Below are positions 34,748-44,565 of a DNA stretch of 64,000 nt, one piece after another. The notes beneath the pieces are model-generated. The model saw only the letters and a list, made by a program, of their open reading frames with translations, had not been told where the DNA came from and made no database searches. A program made the translations under genes and the position numbers. The stretch lies in assembly GCF_014842915.1 (NCBI RefSeq), contig NZ_JACYXI010000001.1, positions 186,001 through 250,000 of the forward strand, read 5' to 3'. The stretch's first letter is position 1; each line of letters starts with the position of its first letter. The stretch is from Roseibium litorale (GTDB lineage Bacteria; Pseudomonadota; Alphaproteobacteria; Rhizobiales; Stappiaceae).

Positions 34748-37700
34748 AGAGATGCCTCCGCAGGAATGCCGCGCCCGATCGTGTCGGAGACTTGGTAGAC
34801 GCGGACGTTGATCGAAGATTGCGCCGACCCGAAGTCAGCGGATTGATTGGCGGCGGAGTAGCTCCAGGAGGCTGAGGTCAGTCCCCTCACCGTCCGGACC
34901 ACGGACCCACCGTTGAGGATTTCAAGGTCATAGACCTCCGCCGCTTCCACGAGCGGCACATCTGAGCCGTCCTGCCAGCTGCCGGTGCGCCGTGCCCGCC
35001 GGATCCAGGTGATCGAGAGATCCCCGGCAGCATTCCGGTTGCCCCGCAGATGCGCCGGCGCGAAGGGTTTCAAGGCCACCGCAGAAAACGTGTTTGAGAG
35101 GTCTTTAAAGCTGCTGTCAGTCGATAAGGCCGGAACCGGTCCATAGCGCCAGGTGCGCATCACGCCCCGGTCGGAAAGCGGCACATCCGCCTGGATCAGG
35201 GCACCGTCCAGCAGCACCACCCGGCTGCCGGCGGCAACCGGATTGCGCATGGCATGTTCAGTACCCCGCCGCCCGCGCAAAAGGTTGGAGAGCTGCCATG
35301 TCCGCACACCCACAAGCTCGGCCCGGGCAAATTGCAGGATCTCCCAGCCGCCGTCTCCATTGCGGATGGCAAGGGCATTCTGGCCGCCCTCCAGCAGATC
35401 CTCTTCGCTCACCGAGGACAACGTCCCATAGGCCAGCTTGACGGTGAACGGGTTGGCCCTGTCAAAGCGGAACGGCGTCCCGGCATGAAGATCCGTTGTC
35501 GTCAGGCCCAGGGTTGCCGGTGCGATCACGCTGCCCACATCCCGGCTGCCCTCAACCACCCGGACACCCGCCCAGGGGCTGGCCGCCGCCGCCAGCCAGG
35601 GCCGGTGCTCAACCTGGCTCTCGGCAATCACCGGCAGATCCAGAACCTCCAGTATGGCAGCGCCATAGCTCGGCACGGGCGTAGGCGCGACCGGACGCGA
35701 GGTTCCCCGCTGGATCGAATAGACGGATCGCTCGACGGCCACCGCCTCGCATTGCCGGGCGCCGCCATCCACGATCCGGCTGAGGCGCAGATCCCGTTCC
35801 CGGCCACCAGCTGACAGCGTCAGCACATCACAAGGATCAAACCGGATCTGCGAGGGTGGCAGGGCAAAGCTCGCCTGCTCACGCCCCACCCAGCGCTCCA
35901 GCAGCCAGGCTTCTACCATGCCTTCGGCCTCAGCCGTTTCGATCACCGCTGGAGCGGACAGGCTCTCGATCCGCTCAGACGAGCCAGTCAGCCGACCGGC
36001 GCTGGAGGTTGTCTGCCGGTAGTCGCTCTCCGCGTCATAATAGGCAAGTGAAGCCCGCACCGGCAGATCCGTCTCCTGCGCCCTTGTCATCGACCAGTCT
36101 GCCCGGCTGCGGTCGATCACAGCCAGATCCTTCTCCAGGACCAGCCCCTTTGCAGGCCCTCCCCTTGGCACAAAGCGGATCAATCCGGCGCTTTCCACCG
36201 CATCAAAGCGGAACAGCTGGGACAAGGTCTCCAGCTGGGCACGGGGCGTTGTGATCGAGGACCGGTGCCAGCCGGTGACCACCCCCTGAAGCTCGGAGAC
36301 ATCGATCGCGGTAAAGCCGACGCTTGCACAGATATGGGCCACGAGCTCCGCCAGATCCGGCGCACCGAACTTGCCCTGCACCCAATGACCAAAGGCCCAG
36401 TTCTCCCCGTCCCCCCAGACGTCAGTCTGATAGGGCCAGGCCGGATAAGGTCTGGCATCCCAGCACCAGAGATAGGACCGGGAGAGATCCAGCATCCGGC
36501 CGCCATAAACACTTGAGACCGGGTTGTTGCCGTTTGCCGGATCCCAATAGCTCAGAAGCGCTTCGATCCCGCGGCGCTGGATCCCATCCGAGCGCTGACG
36601 GCTGGAGAAGTAGGGCCAGGCGCTTTCCGCCGACTTTGGATCGACAAAGACATTCGGCTGATTGGTGGCCTTGTCAACGGACGGAAAGCCATACTCTGTG
36701 AACCAGACCGGCTTGGACTGCGGCACCCACGCGGTGGCCGTCGCATTCTCCACCCCGCCCGGGCGGTCAAAATGGGCATTCAGCCACCAGTTCCGGAAGT
36801 CCTTTGCCCGGTAGACCCATGGCTTGCCATTGCCATCTGTGATCGGGGACCGGATCTGGCCTGCCCTGTTCCCGTCGCTGGCATAGTACCAGTCAAAGTC
36901 CTCGCCGCCCTCGATGTTGCTTTGAAGATAGGCCAGATCCTCAATCGAGGACCATCCGGCCTGTGCATCCAGGTGCGCAGAGCCATCGCGCCAATCGGAG
37001 AGCTTCATGTAGTTGTCGATGCCAATGGCGGTGATGCTTGGGCTCGCCCAAAGCGGATCCAGATGGAAGAAGAAGTCGCCCGAACCATCAGGCGCGGAAT
37101 AGCCGCGGTACTCGGACCAGTCGGCCGCATAGGTCATGGCAACACTGCCGCCCAGAACCGACCGGCAATCGGCAGCCAGGGTCACAAGTTGTTCCACCGC
37201 CGGGAAGGAATTGGCTTCTCCTCGAACTGACGTCAGGCCTTTCAGTTCCGATGCAATCACAAAGCCGGACACCGAGCCTGCCTGAAGCGAGTTGAGGGCG
37301 GCGCAAAGCTTCGCATAGTGCAGCACCATCCGCCGCAAGGACCACTCAGTGGGGCCGCCATAAAGGGTCGACACCGCATGGGTCGCCGGGTTGATCGAGA
37401 CACTGATCTGGCTTGCCGCAACCGTTCCGAACAGGGCATCCACCTGGGCCTTTGCGGTGGCAGTCTTGTCCACGCTGCCTGCCTGGCCAGGAGCCGGGTG
37501 GCAGGTGATCCGTCCCCGCCAGGGATGGGCGGGCTGCTCGCTTCCCCCATAGGGATCTGCCAGCCCATTGCCGGAGGGAATATCCATCAGAAGAAAAGGA
37601 TAGAGCACCACATCCAGGCCACGGGCCTTCAGATCAAGAATGGCCTGGACAACCGTCTGATCAGGCGGCGTCCCACCATAGGCGGGCCGGTCCGGATCAC

Positions 37701-38691
37701 CAGCCTCCCGCGAGACCAGATAGGCCATGTCCCGGGTCTGGCCATGCACGGACCAGATCAAGGGCTCATTGATCTTCTCCGGGCCGAACTCCGCACCTGG
37801 CCGGATCTGGCAAATCCCGCAGCGCAGATCAGACCCGAACCAGGCGACCACGAGCAGAACCGATTTTGCATTCGGACAGGTCCGTTCAAGATCATTGAGG
37901 GCAACCGACCAATCCGTGCCGCCAACCTGATTGTTGACGTTCTCGCTGACCGTCACCCCCTCGGCTTCGCTGGAGATCCTGCGCACGGCCTCAGTCGCAT
38001 AAATCCATTCCCCGGCCCCGGGCATGACCACCATTCCCTGGACCTGATCCTCCACACTCTGCCCGACCCGCCGGAAGACTTCAAATTCGAGCTGGGGAAT
38101 GCGGTTGCCAAATCCTTCAAGGGCGAGGCCTTCAAACACCACATAGGCGGTGCCGCGATAGGCGGGCGCTGCCCCTTCCTTCGTCTCGATCAATGGATCA
38201 GGCTGCTGATCCTGAGTGCCTGGATGTAGCCGGTAAGTGATCCCGCTCAGATCCAGCAGCTTGCCATCGGCCCAGACCCTGCCAATCCCGGTAATTGCCC
38301 CCTCGCACAGGCCGACCGCGAAGTTCGCAAAATACTGGTAGGTCGTGGTCGAGACTTTCTGCTTGCCGCCCCCCTTCCCCCCCACGGTCTGAGTGGTGGT
38401 GGACACCTCCATTCTGAGCCGCGTTGCCCAGATCACCTGCCCGGCAATACGCACCCTGCCGAAAACTTCCGGCACAGCCGCGCCCTCAGTGGAGGTCTGC
38501 AAGCGCAGATCCGAGATCCGTGCTCCCTCAACAGATGTGCGCTGGCTTGGTGACAAGGCCGAAACGAGAAAGCTGTCCGCATAAGCTCCGGCAATAGTCG
38601 CAGCACCAGAGATCAAGGCCGAGGTAAAGGTCCCGGCGCCAATGGCACCGGAGAACGCCGTCGCAGCAGCCCCAAGCACAAGGGTCGCCAT
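34744..38691 (-). CDS. GTA-type TIM-barrel/multidomain baseplate hub protein
   Basis: This 1315-residue protein is the large host-contact protein of GTA-like tails (RcGTA gp15 family). An N-terminal beta region with EGARISDLRLQTSTEGAAVPEVFGRVRIAGQ is followed by a glycoside-hydrolase-like TIM-barrel block (about 430-760, e.g. AMTYAADWSEYRGY, PVWFTEYGFPSVDKATNQPN) and a C-terminal tail-tip region. I take the ATG at 38691, overlapping the stop of the NlpC/P60 gene by one base. It probably forms the tail tip and may bind or cleave surface glycan. Confidence 0.92.
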   Translation of the reverse strand: MATLVLGAAATAFSGAIGAGTFTSALISGAATIAGAYADSFLVSALSPSQRTSVEGARISDLRLQTSTEGAAVPEVFGRVRIAGQVIWATRLRMEVSTTTQTVGGKGGGKQKVSTTTYQYFANFAVGLCEGAITGIGRVWADGKLLDLSGITYRLHPGTQDQQPDPLIETKEGAAPAYRGTAYVVFEGLALEGFGNRIPQLEFEVFRRVGQSVEDQVQGMVVMPGAGEWIYATEAVRRISSEAEGVTVSENVNNQVGGTDWSVALNDLERTCPNAKSVLLVVAWFGSDLRCGICQIRPGAEFGPEKINEPLIWSVHGQTRDMAYLVSREAGDPDRPAYGGTPPDQTVVQAILDLKARGLDVVLYPFLLMDIPSGNGLADPYGGSEQPAHPWRGRITCHPAPGQAGSVDKTATAKAQVDALFGTVAASQISVSINPATHAVSTLYGGPTEWSLRRMVLHYAKLCAALNSLQAGSVSGFVIASELKGLTSVRGEANSFPAVEQLVTLAADCRSVLGGSVAMTYAADWSEYRGYSAPDGSGDFFFHLDPLWASPSITAIGIDNYMKLSDWRDGSAHLDAQAGWSSIEDLAYLQSNIEGGEDFDWYYASDGNRAGQIRSPITDGNGKPWVYRAKDFRNWWLNAHFDRPGGVENATATAWVPQSKPVWFTEYGFPSVDKATNQPNVFVDPKSAESAWPYFSSRQRSDGIQRRGIEALLSYWDPANGNNPVSSVYGGRMLDLSRSYLWCWDARPYPAWPYQTDVWGDGENWAFGHWVQGKFGAPDLAELVAHICASVGFTAIDVSELQGVVTGWHRSSITTPRAQLETLSQLFRFDAVESAGLIRFVPRGGPAKGLVLEKDLAVIDRSRADWSMTRAQETDLPVRASLAYYDAESDYRQTTSSAGRLTGSSERIESLSAPAVIETAEAEGMVEAWLLERWVGREQASFALPPSQIRFDPCDVLTLSAGGRERDLRLSRIVDGGARQCEAVAVERSVYSIQRGTSRPVAPTPVPSYGAAILEVLDLPVIAESQVEHRPWLAAAASPWAGVRVVEGSRDVGSVIAPATLGLTTTDLHAGTPFRFDRANPFTVKLAYGTLSSVSEEDLLEGGQNALAIRNGDGGWEILQFARAELVGVRTWQLSNLLRGRRGTEHAMRNPVAAGSRVVLLDGALIQADVPLSDRGVMRTWRYGPVPALSTDSSFKDLSNTFSAVALKPFAPAHLRGNRNAAGDLSITWIRRARRTGSWQDGSDVPLVEAAEVYDLEILNGGSVVRTVRGLTSASWSYSAANQSADFGSAQSSINVRVYQVSDTIGRGIPAEASL

Positions 38692-39143
38692 CACTCCGCT
38701 CCCGGAAATCGGAAGGCAAAGCGGATCTTGCGCCGCCAGCCTGGTACCAGTGCAACTTCAGCGACAGCCAGATGCTCGTGGGCGTGGATGAACCGTGGAG
38801 CGCTGTCAGTGATCGCAGTGGTCAGGATCGCGCAATGCTTGGCAGGAAGCCCCGGCTGGAAAGAAAAGAGCAGAACGTCGCCCGCGTCCGCCTGATCAAC
38901 GGCAACCGGCTCCATATGACGGCTGGCCGCATCGCGTAGGGTCTCCTCGCGCTTGCGCTCTGCCCAGTCCCGCGTGTAGGGCGGCGGCACTTCTGGCTCA
39001 TCGCCCATGATCTCGCGCCAGACGCCGCGCACCAGGCCAAGGCAATCACATCCAGCCCCCTTGCAGGCCGCCTGATGCACATAGGGTGTCCCGATCCAGC
39101 TGCGGGCTTCCAGAACAATCCGGCTGCGGAGGCTGGCGGTCAT
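38691..39143 (-). CDS. NlpC/P60-like phage cell-wall peptidase
   Basis: A 150-residue NlpC/P60 peptidase of the TIGR02219 type: catalytic Cys in CKGAGCDCLGLVRGVWRE, His in HCAILTTAI (about residue 105). It corresponds to RcGTA gp14 and would cut peptidoglycan peptides during genome entry. It overlaps the DUF2163 gene by 4 nt. Confidence 0.92.
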   Translation of the reverse strand: MTASLRSRIVLEARSWIGTPYVHQAACKGAGCDCLGLVRGVWREIMGDEPEVPPPYTRDWAERKREETLRDAASRHMEPVAVDQADAGDVLLFSFQPGLPAKHCAILTTAITDSAPRFIHAHEHLAVAEVALVPGWRRKIRFAFRFPGAE

Positions 39144-40024
39144 TGGAACAAGCTCCCGCCATCGTTCAGATCGTCCTTGTCCGCATAGCCGATGACAATC
39201 TCGTTGCCCGGCATATGAGGAAAGCCGCCGAAGTTGTCGCCATTGGCAAAGCGTTCCCGGCAGGTGGTCCAGGTCTTGTCGCAGCCCGCCTGCACGGTGA
39301 AGGCGTCCCCGGCCTCAATCACATCAGCCATCGGCAGAGCCAGCTCCAGCGTGATAGCTCCAGCCTCATTCAAATGGCGTTTAACTTCCATTTGAAGACC
39401 CGCATTGGCTCCGCCAGTCCAGGTCAGCAAACCACGCCGGAACAAACCGGCCCCGTTCCCGTCAAGGCCGGTGACCGTGAAGCTGCGGAAGTCAAAGGCC
39501 ATGGCGACCACACCGGAAAAGGTCCACCCGGCCAGCGCCACCTGGCATTTTCCGTCTCCCAGCTCCCAGCCACAGGTCCGGTCGAACTGGCGGCCGTAGG
39601 TCTGGCCAAGACGATGAGAAAGCCCTCTCAACTCCGCAAGGAAGGACGACGGGCCTCTGGAGATCTCTCCGATATTGCCTTTGCGCAGCAGCAAACGGTT
39701 CTCCGGAGCTGTCCAATCCACCAGCCAGACTTCAACGGAGGCATCGTCCCAAAGCCCGCGGGCAATATCGTCTTCCTGGATAGAGGTTGAGGACAGAGCC
39801 CCTTCCACATCGAGGTTATCGACGGCAAGGCCCAGGCTGGACTCGATGGAAGTTGCGGTAAAACCGGTCGCAGCCTCAAAGGTCACCCCGGCAAAAGTGA
39901 GCGCCCGGTCGTGATCGGTAAAGCCGAACTGCTGGCCATCCCGCCGCTGAACCTTCCAGCATCGGGCGTGGGTCGTGGCGCGGCCATCAAGGGCTGCTTG
40001 CATGGCAGTGGGAATGGGTTTCAT
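39140..40024 (-). CDS. DUF2163 tail protein
   Basis: The 294-residue protein carries the DUF2163 pattern (RCWKVQRRDGQQFGFTDHDRALTF, LRGLSHRLGQTYGRQFDRTCGWELGD, a cysteine-rich CRERFANGDNFGGFPHMPG near the C-terminus). It is the RcGTA gp13 counterpart, a tail-hub component with an iron-sulphur-like Cys cluster inferred for the family. It sits between DUF2460 and NlpC/P60 genes with 4-nt overlaps. Confidence 0.92.
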   Translation of the reverse strand: MKPIPTAMQAALDGRATTHARCWKVQRRDGQQFGFTDHDRALTFAGVTFEAATGFTATSIESSLGLAVDNLDVEGALSSTSIQEDDIARGLWDDASVEVWLVDWTAPENRLLLRKGNIGEISRGPSSFLAELRGLSHRLGQTYGRQFDRTCGWELGDGKCQVALAGWTFSGVVAMAFDFRSFTVTGLDGNGAGLFRRGLLTWTGGANAGLQMEVKRHLNEAGAITLELALPMADVIEAGDAFTVQAGCDKTWTTCRERFANGDNFGGFPHMPGNEIVIGYADKDDLNDGGSLFQ

Positions 40025-40647
40025 ACGCGGACCTCCACAATCGGAATGGAGCGGATTTCTCCCAGGCGCTGAATGCGCAAAGTGGTCTGGAGGAGATCCG
40101 TATCGAAGCGGCAGGGAACGTCGAACTGGAACCCGGCTGTGACGTTGCCCGCCGCCGGCGCTGCGCTGAAGGTGATGAGGCCGCTTGAGGTATCAACCGA
40201 CCAGCCGCCTGCCTGAACCACGCCCCCCACAGCCACCTGCACGGTTCCGGCGACAGGTTTGGAGATCACACGGGTCCAGGTTCGCGCTCCGGAACTGTAA
40301 GCCTTGACCAGCTGAAAGCCCGTCTTCACGCCATCAGCAGCCCCCAGAAACTGATCGGTCGCAGAGACCGTGCCGGAGGGCCTGCAAGACTTGAAGTCGG
40401 ACCAGTCCTTGAAGCGGAACCCGCGCAATCGGCCTGACCGGGCCTCAAAGAACGCGACCACATCCGCAAGATCATCGGCGCTTCGGATACCGGACCCGAC
40501 ATCGTAGCTGCGGCGGCTATCTGACCAGGGCGTGTTGCGTTCTTCAAAGCCCGATGTCAGCTCAACAATTTCCGTGCGCCGCTCAGGGCCACCGCTTGCC
40601 CCTTGGGCAACGATCACCGGAAACTGGACCTCATCGAAGTCTGCCAT
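40021..40647 (-). CDS. DUF2460 distal tail protein
   Basis: The 208-residue protein matches DUF2460 (TIGR02217): FDEVQFPVIVAQGASGGPERRTEIVELTSG early, GRLRGFRFKDWSDFKSC, and a C-terminal RLGEIRSIPIVEVRV. It is the RcGTA gp12 counterpart and equivalent to a distal tail protein linking tube and hub. It overlaps DUF2163 by 4 nt. Confidence 0.92.
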   Translation of the reverse strand: MADFDEVQFPVIVAQGASGGPERRTEIVELTSGFEERNTPWSDSRRSYDVGSGIRSADDLADVVAFFEARSGRLRGFRFKDWSDFKSCRPSGTVSATDQFLGAADGVKTGFQLVKAYSSGARTWTRVISKPVAGTVQVAVGGVVQAGGWSVDTSSGLITFSAAPAAGNVTAGFQFDVPCRFDTDLLQTTLRIQRLGEIRSIPIVEVRV

Positions 40648-40651
40648 GTCC

Positions 40652-42904
40652 CTAGACCCCGCGCTGACCGCGGGCCGTCAGCCGCGCAAATTCGCTTGCG
40701 ATCTGGGTTCGGGATGCTCTGAAGCTCTGTGCATCCTGTGTGGTGATGTTGATGATGACGCCGCCTGATCCGTTCTGCGTCTCTTCCCTTGTGGGCCAGC
40801 TGCCGGCCGAACCTCCTGCAACACGGCCGCCACCGGATCCGGGCAGGCTCATGGCGCTGGTTGTCGCAACACCGCCGGACACCAACCCTCCTGTTCGATA
40901 GCCCTGGAGCGCACCCTTGCGGATGGCTTCCAGAACGGGAACGCCAATGGCGCGCACCGAACGGGCATCGAAGACATATTCATTGCGATGCACGAACCCG
41001 GCAATGTCATTGTCGTTGCCTGTAGCTGTTGCACCGCCGGTATTGTAAAGCCCGAAGGTTGCGGCATTGAGCGCCGAGGACAGCCCAATGCTCGTGCCTC
41101 CAAGGAGGCCGGACACCAACCCACCGGAGGAAGACAGGGTCGGAAGGCTGGTGCCTAGGAGCGCATTCTTCAGCGGATTGACTGCTCCCAGCATCAGGAC
41201 AAGCTGGGATAGGTTCGAAATTATCGATTGAATGGCCCCGGCAAGATCACCGTTTGAAAGCTTGTCGACCAGCGCATCGATCGCGCTTTCTCCCGCCGAT
41301 TGCACGGTCTCCCAGGCCTGCCGGTTCTGATCGAGGGTCAGACTGCTTTCAGTGATCGCCTGCGCATTGTCGCGGATGGTCTGCGCCTCCGCACCAAGCG
41401 CATCAATCCCCAGGTTCCGGATCCGGATCTCAGCCTCAAGGGTCGCAAGCGCCCGGGCTCTCGCTGCGTCCCCTGCCCCGATCAGCTGGGTTTCAAGCTT
41501 CAGCCGGGCAAGTTCCTCATCCTGGCCTTCAATGAAATCCCGTGTCCGCTCCTCAGTGCGGTCCGTCTTTCCCGCGGACTTTTTCTGCCCGCGGCCAAGT
41601 TCTGCCGCCAGCCGCTCCTTTGCGGCCTGTTCTTCAAAGATCGAAAAGGCAGCTCCAACACGCCCATTGGCAGCCGTGGAAACAGAACCGATTGCACTGG
41701 CGGCCGCATCCACCCCGCGCAATGCAGCCTCGACCTCGTTCAAGCGCTTGACGAGATCAAAAAGACCGGTGTCTGCGGTTCGAGCCTCGGCGATGATCGT
41801 TCGGATTGCAGCTTCGCTTTCCGTATCGGGCGCGGTCCTGGCCAACTCAACCAGCCGGGCAATCAGCTGATCCGCTCCGGTCTCAGCATTCACGAACTCA
41901 TTTGATGCGGCTCTCAGCTCTCCCTGAAACTCCCGAAAGAGTGCCGCATCTGCCGTCAGAGGTTCGGCCAAAGCCGTCAATGCATTAGCTTCAAGGTTCA
42001 GGCTGCGCTGAACACTGGTCTCGATCTCGGAAATCAGCTTGAGCAAGGTTTCCCGGCGCTGTTCCAGCTGGTCGGTATCCAGTGTGATCGTTGTCCGGGT
42101 TGGCGAGCGGTCCAGAAGATCAAGGGCCAGCTTCACGTCCTTGTAGCGATCCGCCATTTGCTGGATCAGCTCATTCTGGTTCTCCAGCGCATCCTCGGCC
42201 GTCTCGTCATTGGCGACAGCCCGATACAACGCCGAAGCTGCTGCCGCCGTTCCAGCAAGCCCAACCAGAGCAAGGTTGATCGGGTTCAGGAAGCCAATCA
42301 ATCCCTGTTTCAGAATTCCAATGGCACCGCCGATTGTGTTGACGCCCTTGGATCCAAGCATGAACTGAACCTGGCTGCCTTGCTGCAGGATGGCGGTGAA
42401 GATCGATTGTCCCGATGCAATCTGGATGCCCGCATCCGCAAACTGCTGGCCCAGAATGTTGACCTCACTGGCGGCAAGCTTGCTGGAAGACCCCAGTTGC
42501 CCCAGCACCTGCGCCGACCCGGCAAGGGCAGCCTGTTGTACGCGATAGACACCTGTTGCCTGCGCCGTCGCGCTCGCCGCCTCTTGGGCGCTGATGGCTC
42601 CAACTTTATGAGCCTCGGCGATTTCCTTGACGCTGGCCTCGTAGCGCCTTTGCAAGGCATAGAGCGGATTAAACTTCGCCCGCAGATCATCCAGCTGGGT
42701 TCCATAGGCCTCGATGTCCCTGGCACGATCGGATGCCGACGAGCCGGAACCGATCCCTAATTGCGCATCGAGCGCCTGCGAGAGCCTGGCTCCGGTTTTC
42801 TCAGCTTCATTGCTCACGAGCCGCAAATGGCTCTGGGCTGCCCGTGCGCCCCGTTCCACGCCGCTTGCATCCAGGCTCGCCAGCATCTTCAACTGCAAGG
42901 TCAT
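40652..42904 (-). CDS. Tail tape measure protein
   Basis: The 750-residue product starts MTLQLKMLASLDASGVERGARAAQSH and is mostly helical with a hydrophobic central part (AIGILKQGLIGFLNPINLALVGLAG, LVLMLGAVNPLKNALLG) and a Gly/Ser-rich C-terminus, as expected for a tape measure. ATG 42904 overlaps the upstream chaperone stop by 4 nt. By the family rule of about 0.15 nm per residue the tail would be about 110 nm long (inference). Confidence 0.88.
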   Translation of the reverse strand: MTLQLKMLASLDASGVERGARAAQSHLRLVSNEAEKTGARLSQALDAQLGIGSGSSASDRARDIEAYGTQLDDLRAKFNPLYALQRRYEASVKEIAEAHKVGAISAQEAASATAQATGVYRVQQAALAGSAQVLGQLGSSSKLAASEVNILGQQFADAGIQIASGQSIFTAILQQGSQVQFMLGSKGVNTIGGAIGILKQGLIGFLNPINLALVGLAGTAAAASALYRAVANDETAEDALENQNELIQQMADRYKDVKLALDLLDRSPTRTTITLDTDQLEQRRETLLKLISEIETSVQRSLNLEANALTALAEPLTADAALFREFQGELRAASNEFVNAETGADQLIARLVELARTAPDTESEAAIRTIIAEARTADTGLFDLVKRLNEVEAALRGVDAAASAIGSVSTAANGRVGAAFSIFEEQAAKERLAAELGRGQKKSAGKTDRTEERTRDFIEGQDEELARLKLETQLIGAGDAARARALATLEAEIRIRNLGIDALGAEAQTIRDNAQAITESSLTLDQNRQAWETVQSAGESAIDALVDKLSNGDLAGAIQSIISNLSQLVLMLGAVNPLKNALLGTSLPTLSSSGGLVSGLLGGTSIGLSSALNAATFGLYNTGGATATGNDNDIAGFVHRNEYVFDARSVRAIGVPVLEAIRKGALQGYRTGGLVSGGVATTSAMSLPGSGGGRVAGGSAGSWPTREETQNGSGGVIINITTQDAQSFRASRTQIASEFARLTARGQRGV

Positions 42905-43272
42905 GAAGGCTCCCCATTCAGGATAGGCAGTGCCTCTGCCTCCAGGATGCGCAGATCTGAAAGCAGTCTTGCCCAGGCCCGCCGGCTGCGGCCTTGCACA
43001 ACGGCTTTGGCGGCGGAGTAATCCAGCCCGAGAAACGCCAGACCTCCCGGGCCACTGACCACCCGCCACTGGGTTTCCAGCAGCAGGAAAATCGAAACCG
43101 CCCGCCAGTTGCAGCGCCAAACTTCAAAACAGTCTGCATGGCTGATTTCAGCTTCAGGGACGGCAACGCCCAGGGCCGCAAAGTCTCTGGCCGTTCCATC
43201 ATCAAGTGACAAAGCGCATTGCGGATCGGAAAGGCCGCGCCGGGCGAACGCCCAGGCCCGGGCAGCCGACAT
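42901..43272 (-). CDS. Tail assembly chaperone second part (DUF1799-like)
   Basis: A 123-residue protein beginning MSAARAWAFARRGLSDPQ, with RCNWRAVSIFLLLETQW, similar to DUF1799/T-chaperones. It lies between the first chaperone and the tape measure and is in the -1 frame relative to it; a slippery heptamer at 43275-43281 just before the first gene's stop would fuse the two, like lambda G/GT. It may also be made separately from ATG 43272. Confidence 0.75.
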   Translation of the reverse strand: MSAARAWAFARRGLSDPQCALSLDDGTARDFAALGVAVPEAEISHADCFEVWRCNWRAVSIFLLLETQWRVVSGPGGLAFLGLDYSAAKAVVQGRSRRAWARLLSDLRILEAEALPILNGEPS

Positions 43273-43616
43273 CAGTTTTTTACCCGTGCCGCCTGTCCGC
43301 TGCTGGCTTCAAGATAGGCGGTGTAAAGCGCCAGGCGCACATGGGCATAGTCGAGACACCGGTCACGGGCTTCCGGGGTAAAGCTGGCTTCCCCGCCCTC
43401 CTCATCTTCAACCCCGCGCCAGCCGATCCAGACCTCCTTGAGAACCGCATGGCCTTTCGCGCCTTCACCATCCAGCGCAGCGAGCCGGTCGCCGCCGATC
43501 ATCAGGAACCGGGCCTCAAAGGACTGATCCATGATCTGGCCGGATTTCTCCGGATCGGGCAGCCTCACCGTTACGGGCCACCAGAATGCATAGGTGTCTG
43601 ACAGTCGGAACTGCAT
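43272..43616 (-). CDS. Tail assembly chaperone first part (G-like)
   Basis: A 114-residue acidic protein (MQFRLSDTYAFWWPVTVRLPDPEKSG, GWRGVEDEEGG) located between tail tube and tape measure, the position of lambda gpG. Its end carries the slippery heptamer that can extend it into the downstream frame. Confidence 0.75.
   Translation of the reverse strand: MQFRLSDTYAFWWPVTVRLPDPEKSGQIMDQSFEARFLMIGGDRLAALDGEGAKGHAVLKEVWIGWRGVEDEEGGEASFTPEARDRCLDYAHVRLALYTAYLEASSGQAARVKN
43275..43281 (-). promoter_or_regulatory. -1 programmed ribosomal frameshift slippery site
   Basis: On the minus strand the in-frame heptamer A AAA AAC is followed directly by the stop TGA of the first chaperone frame. A -1 slip continues as CTG ATG TCG GCT, exactly the DUF1799-like frame. 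A AAA AAC is a canonical slippery sequence in bacteria and phages. Confidence 0.7.
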
Positions 43617-43642
43617 AGCTGTCTCCTGTTCCCAAAACAGAG

Positions 43643-44563
43643 CTACTTGATGGTGATGGCCAGCTCGTCGTCACCGCTGTCTGGCACGAACATCAGGGGC
43701 AGCGAGTAATTGAGGATATTCTGGCTCTGCCCCTGGCTTGGCCGGCCGATCTGTACCTTGGGAGCGTCCAGCTGGACGATATGACCTGCTGCCGTCCCGT
43801 GAACCACCTGCAGCGCACCGAAGGTCTTTGCCTGCGCCACCTCGAACCAATTGATCGTTGCCATGGACTTGGCTTCGACAACGGCAGCGCCAGTGCTCTG
43901 CCGGTCGGTCAGCTGCATGCGCTCATCACCGATCAGAAACCGCGGCTCGATCTGGACACCAAGGTCGATGGAAACGCTCTCTGCTATCCGCGGTGCTCCA
44001 TGCAAGGACAGGCTTGTCTTGGCCTTGGACACAGGCTCAGGTTTCTGGAAGGCCGTGAATGTTGCCGCTGGCAACGCCTGGTCGGAAATCGAGCCAAGAA
44101 GGCCCATGATCCGGAAGCGGAACCGGGGGATCTGACGGGGAGCAAACTCCAGCTGGAACGTGCCCCGGCAGCCAAGAGCCACATGGCGCACACCATCCTG
44201 GTTGAAATAGATCGAGACGGCTTCCTCACCGGCAGACACAGGTTCATAGACCACCGAAACGCCTGCCGTGATCGTCTCCGAAAGACCGCAAGCACGCAGC
44301 AATGCGCCATAGCCCGGAACCGTTCCCGCAGCCCCTGCGCCGGCGCATTCGACAGCGAACTCCAGTTGCAGGTAATTGCCGGTCAGCTCAATGCCCTGGT
44401 GTCCCAGGTAAGGCAGAAGCAGATCCCGGGACACGTCTTCACCTGCCATAGGCGTCAGGGTGACATCCGTCAGCTGGATCGCATTGGCAGCGACTGGCAC
44501 GCTGTCCGTGCCATAGACCGTTTCGATCTTCGCAAGGCAGGCGAGTTTCTTGAACTTGCGCAT
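43643..44563 (-). CDS. Tail tube protein
   Basis: The 306-residue protein (MRKFKKLACLAKIETVYGTD, then VTLTPMAGEDVSRDLLLPYLG) fits siphovirus tail tube proteins of Mu-type-head, non-contractile phages. A tail sheath gene is absent from the region, so this is the only tube gene, pointing to a long flexible tail. The start is ATG 44563, 2 nt before the end of the small upstream gene. Confidence 0.82.
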   Translation of the reverse strand: MRKFKKLACLAKIETVYGTDSVPVAANAIQLTDVTLTPMAGEDVSRDLLLPYLGHQGIELTGNYLQLEFAVECAGAGAAGTVPGYGALLRACGLSETITAGVSVVYEPVSAGEEAVSIYFNQDGVRHVALGCRGTFQLEFAPRQIPRFRFRIMGLLGSISDQALPAATFTAFQKPEPVSKAKTSLSLHGAPRIAESVSIDLGVQIEPRFLIGDERMQLTDRQSTGAAVVEAKSMATINWFEVAQAKTFGALQVVHGTAAGHIVQLDAPKVQIGRPSQGQSQNILNYSLPLMFVPDSGDDELAITIK

Positions 44564-44565
44564 GG

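Noticed and set aside
37318..38229. 303-codon open frame antisense to the TIM-barrel gene
   Set aside because: Shadow of the long GTA-type gene, no recognisable protein.
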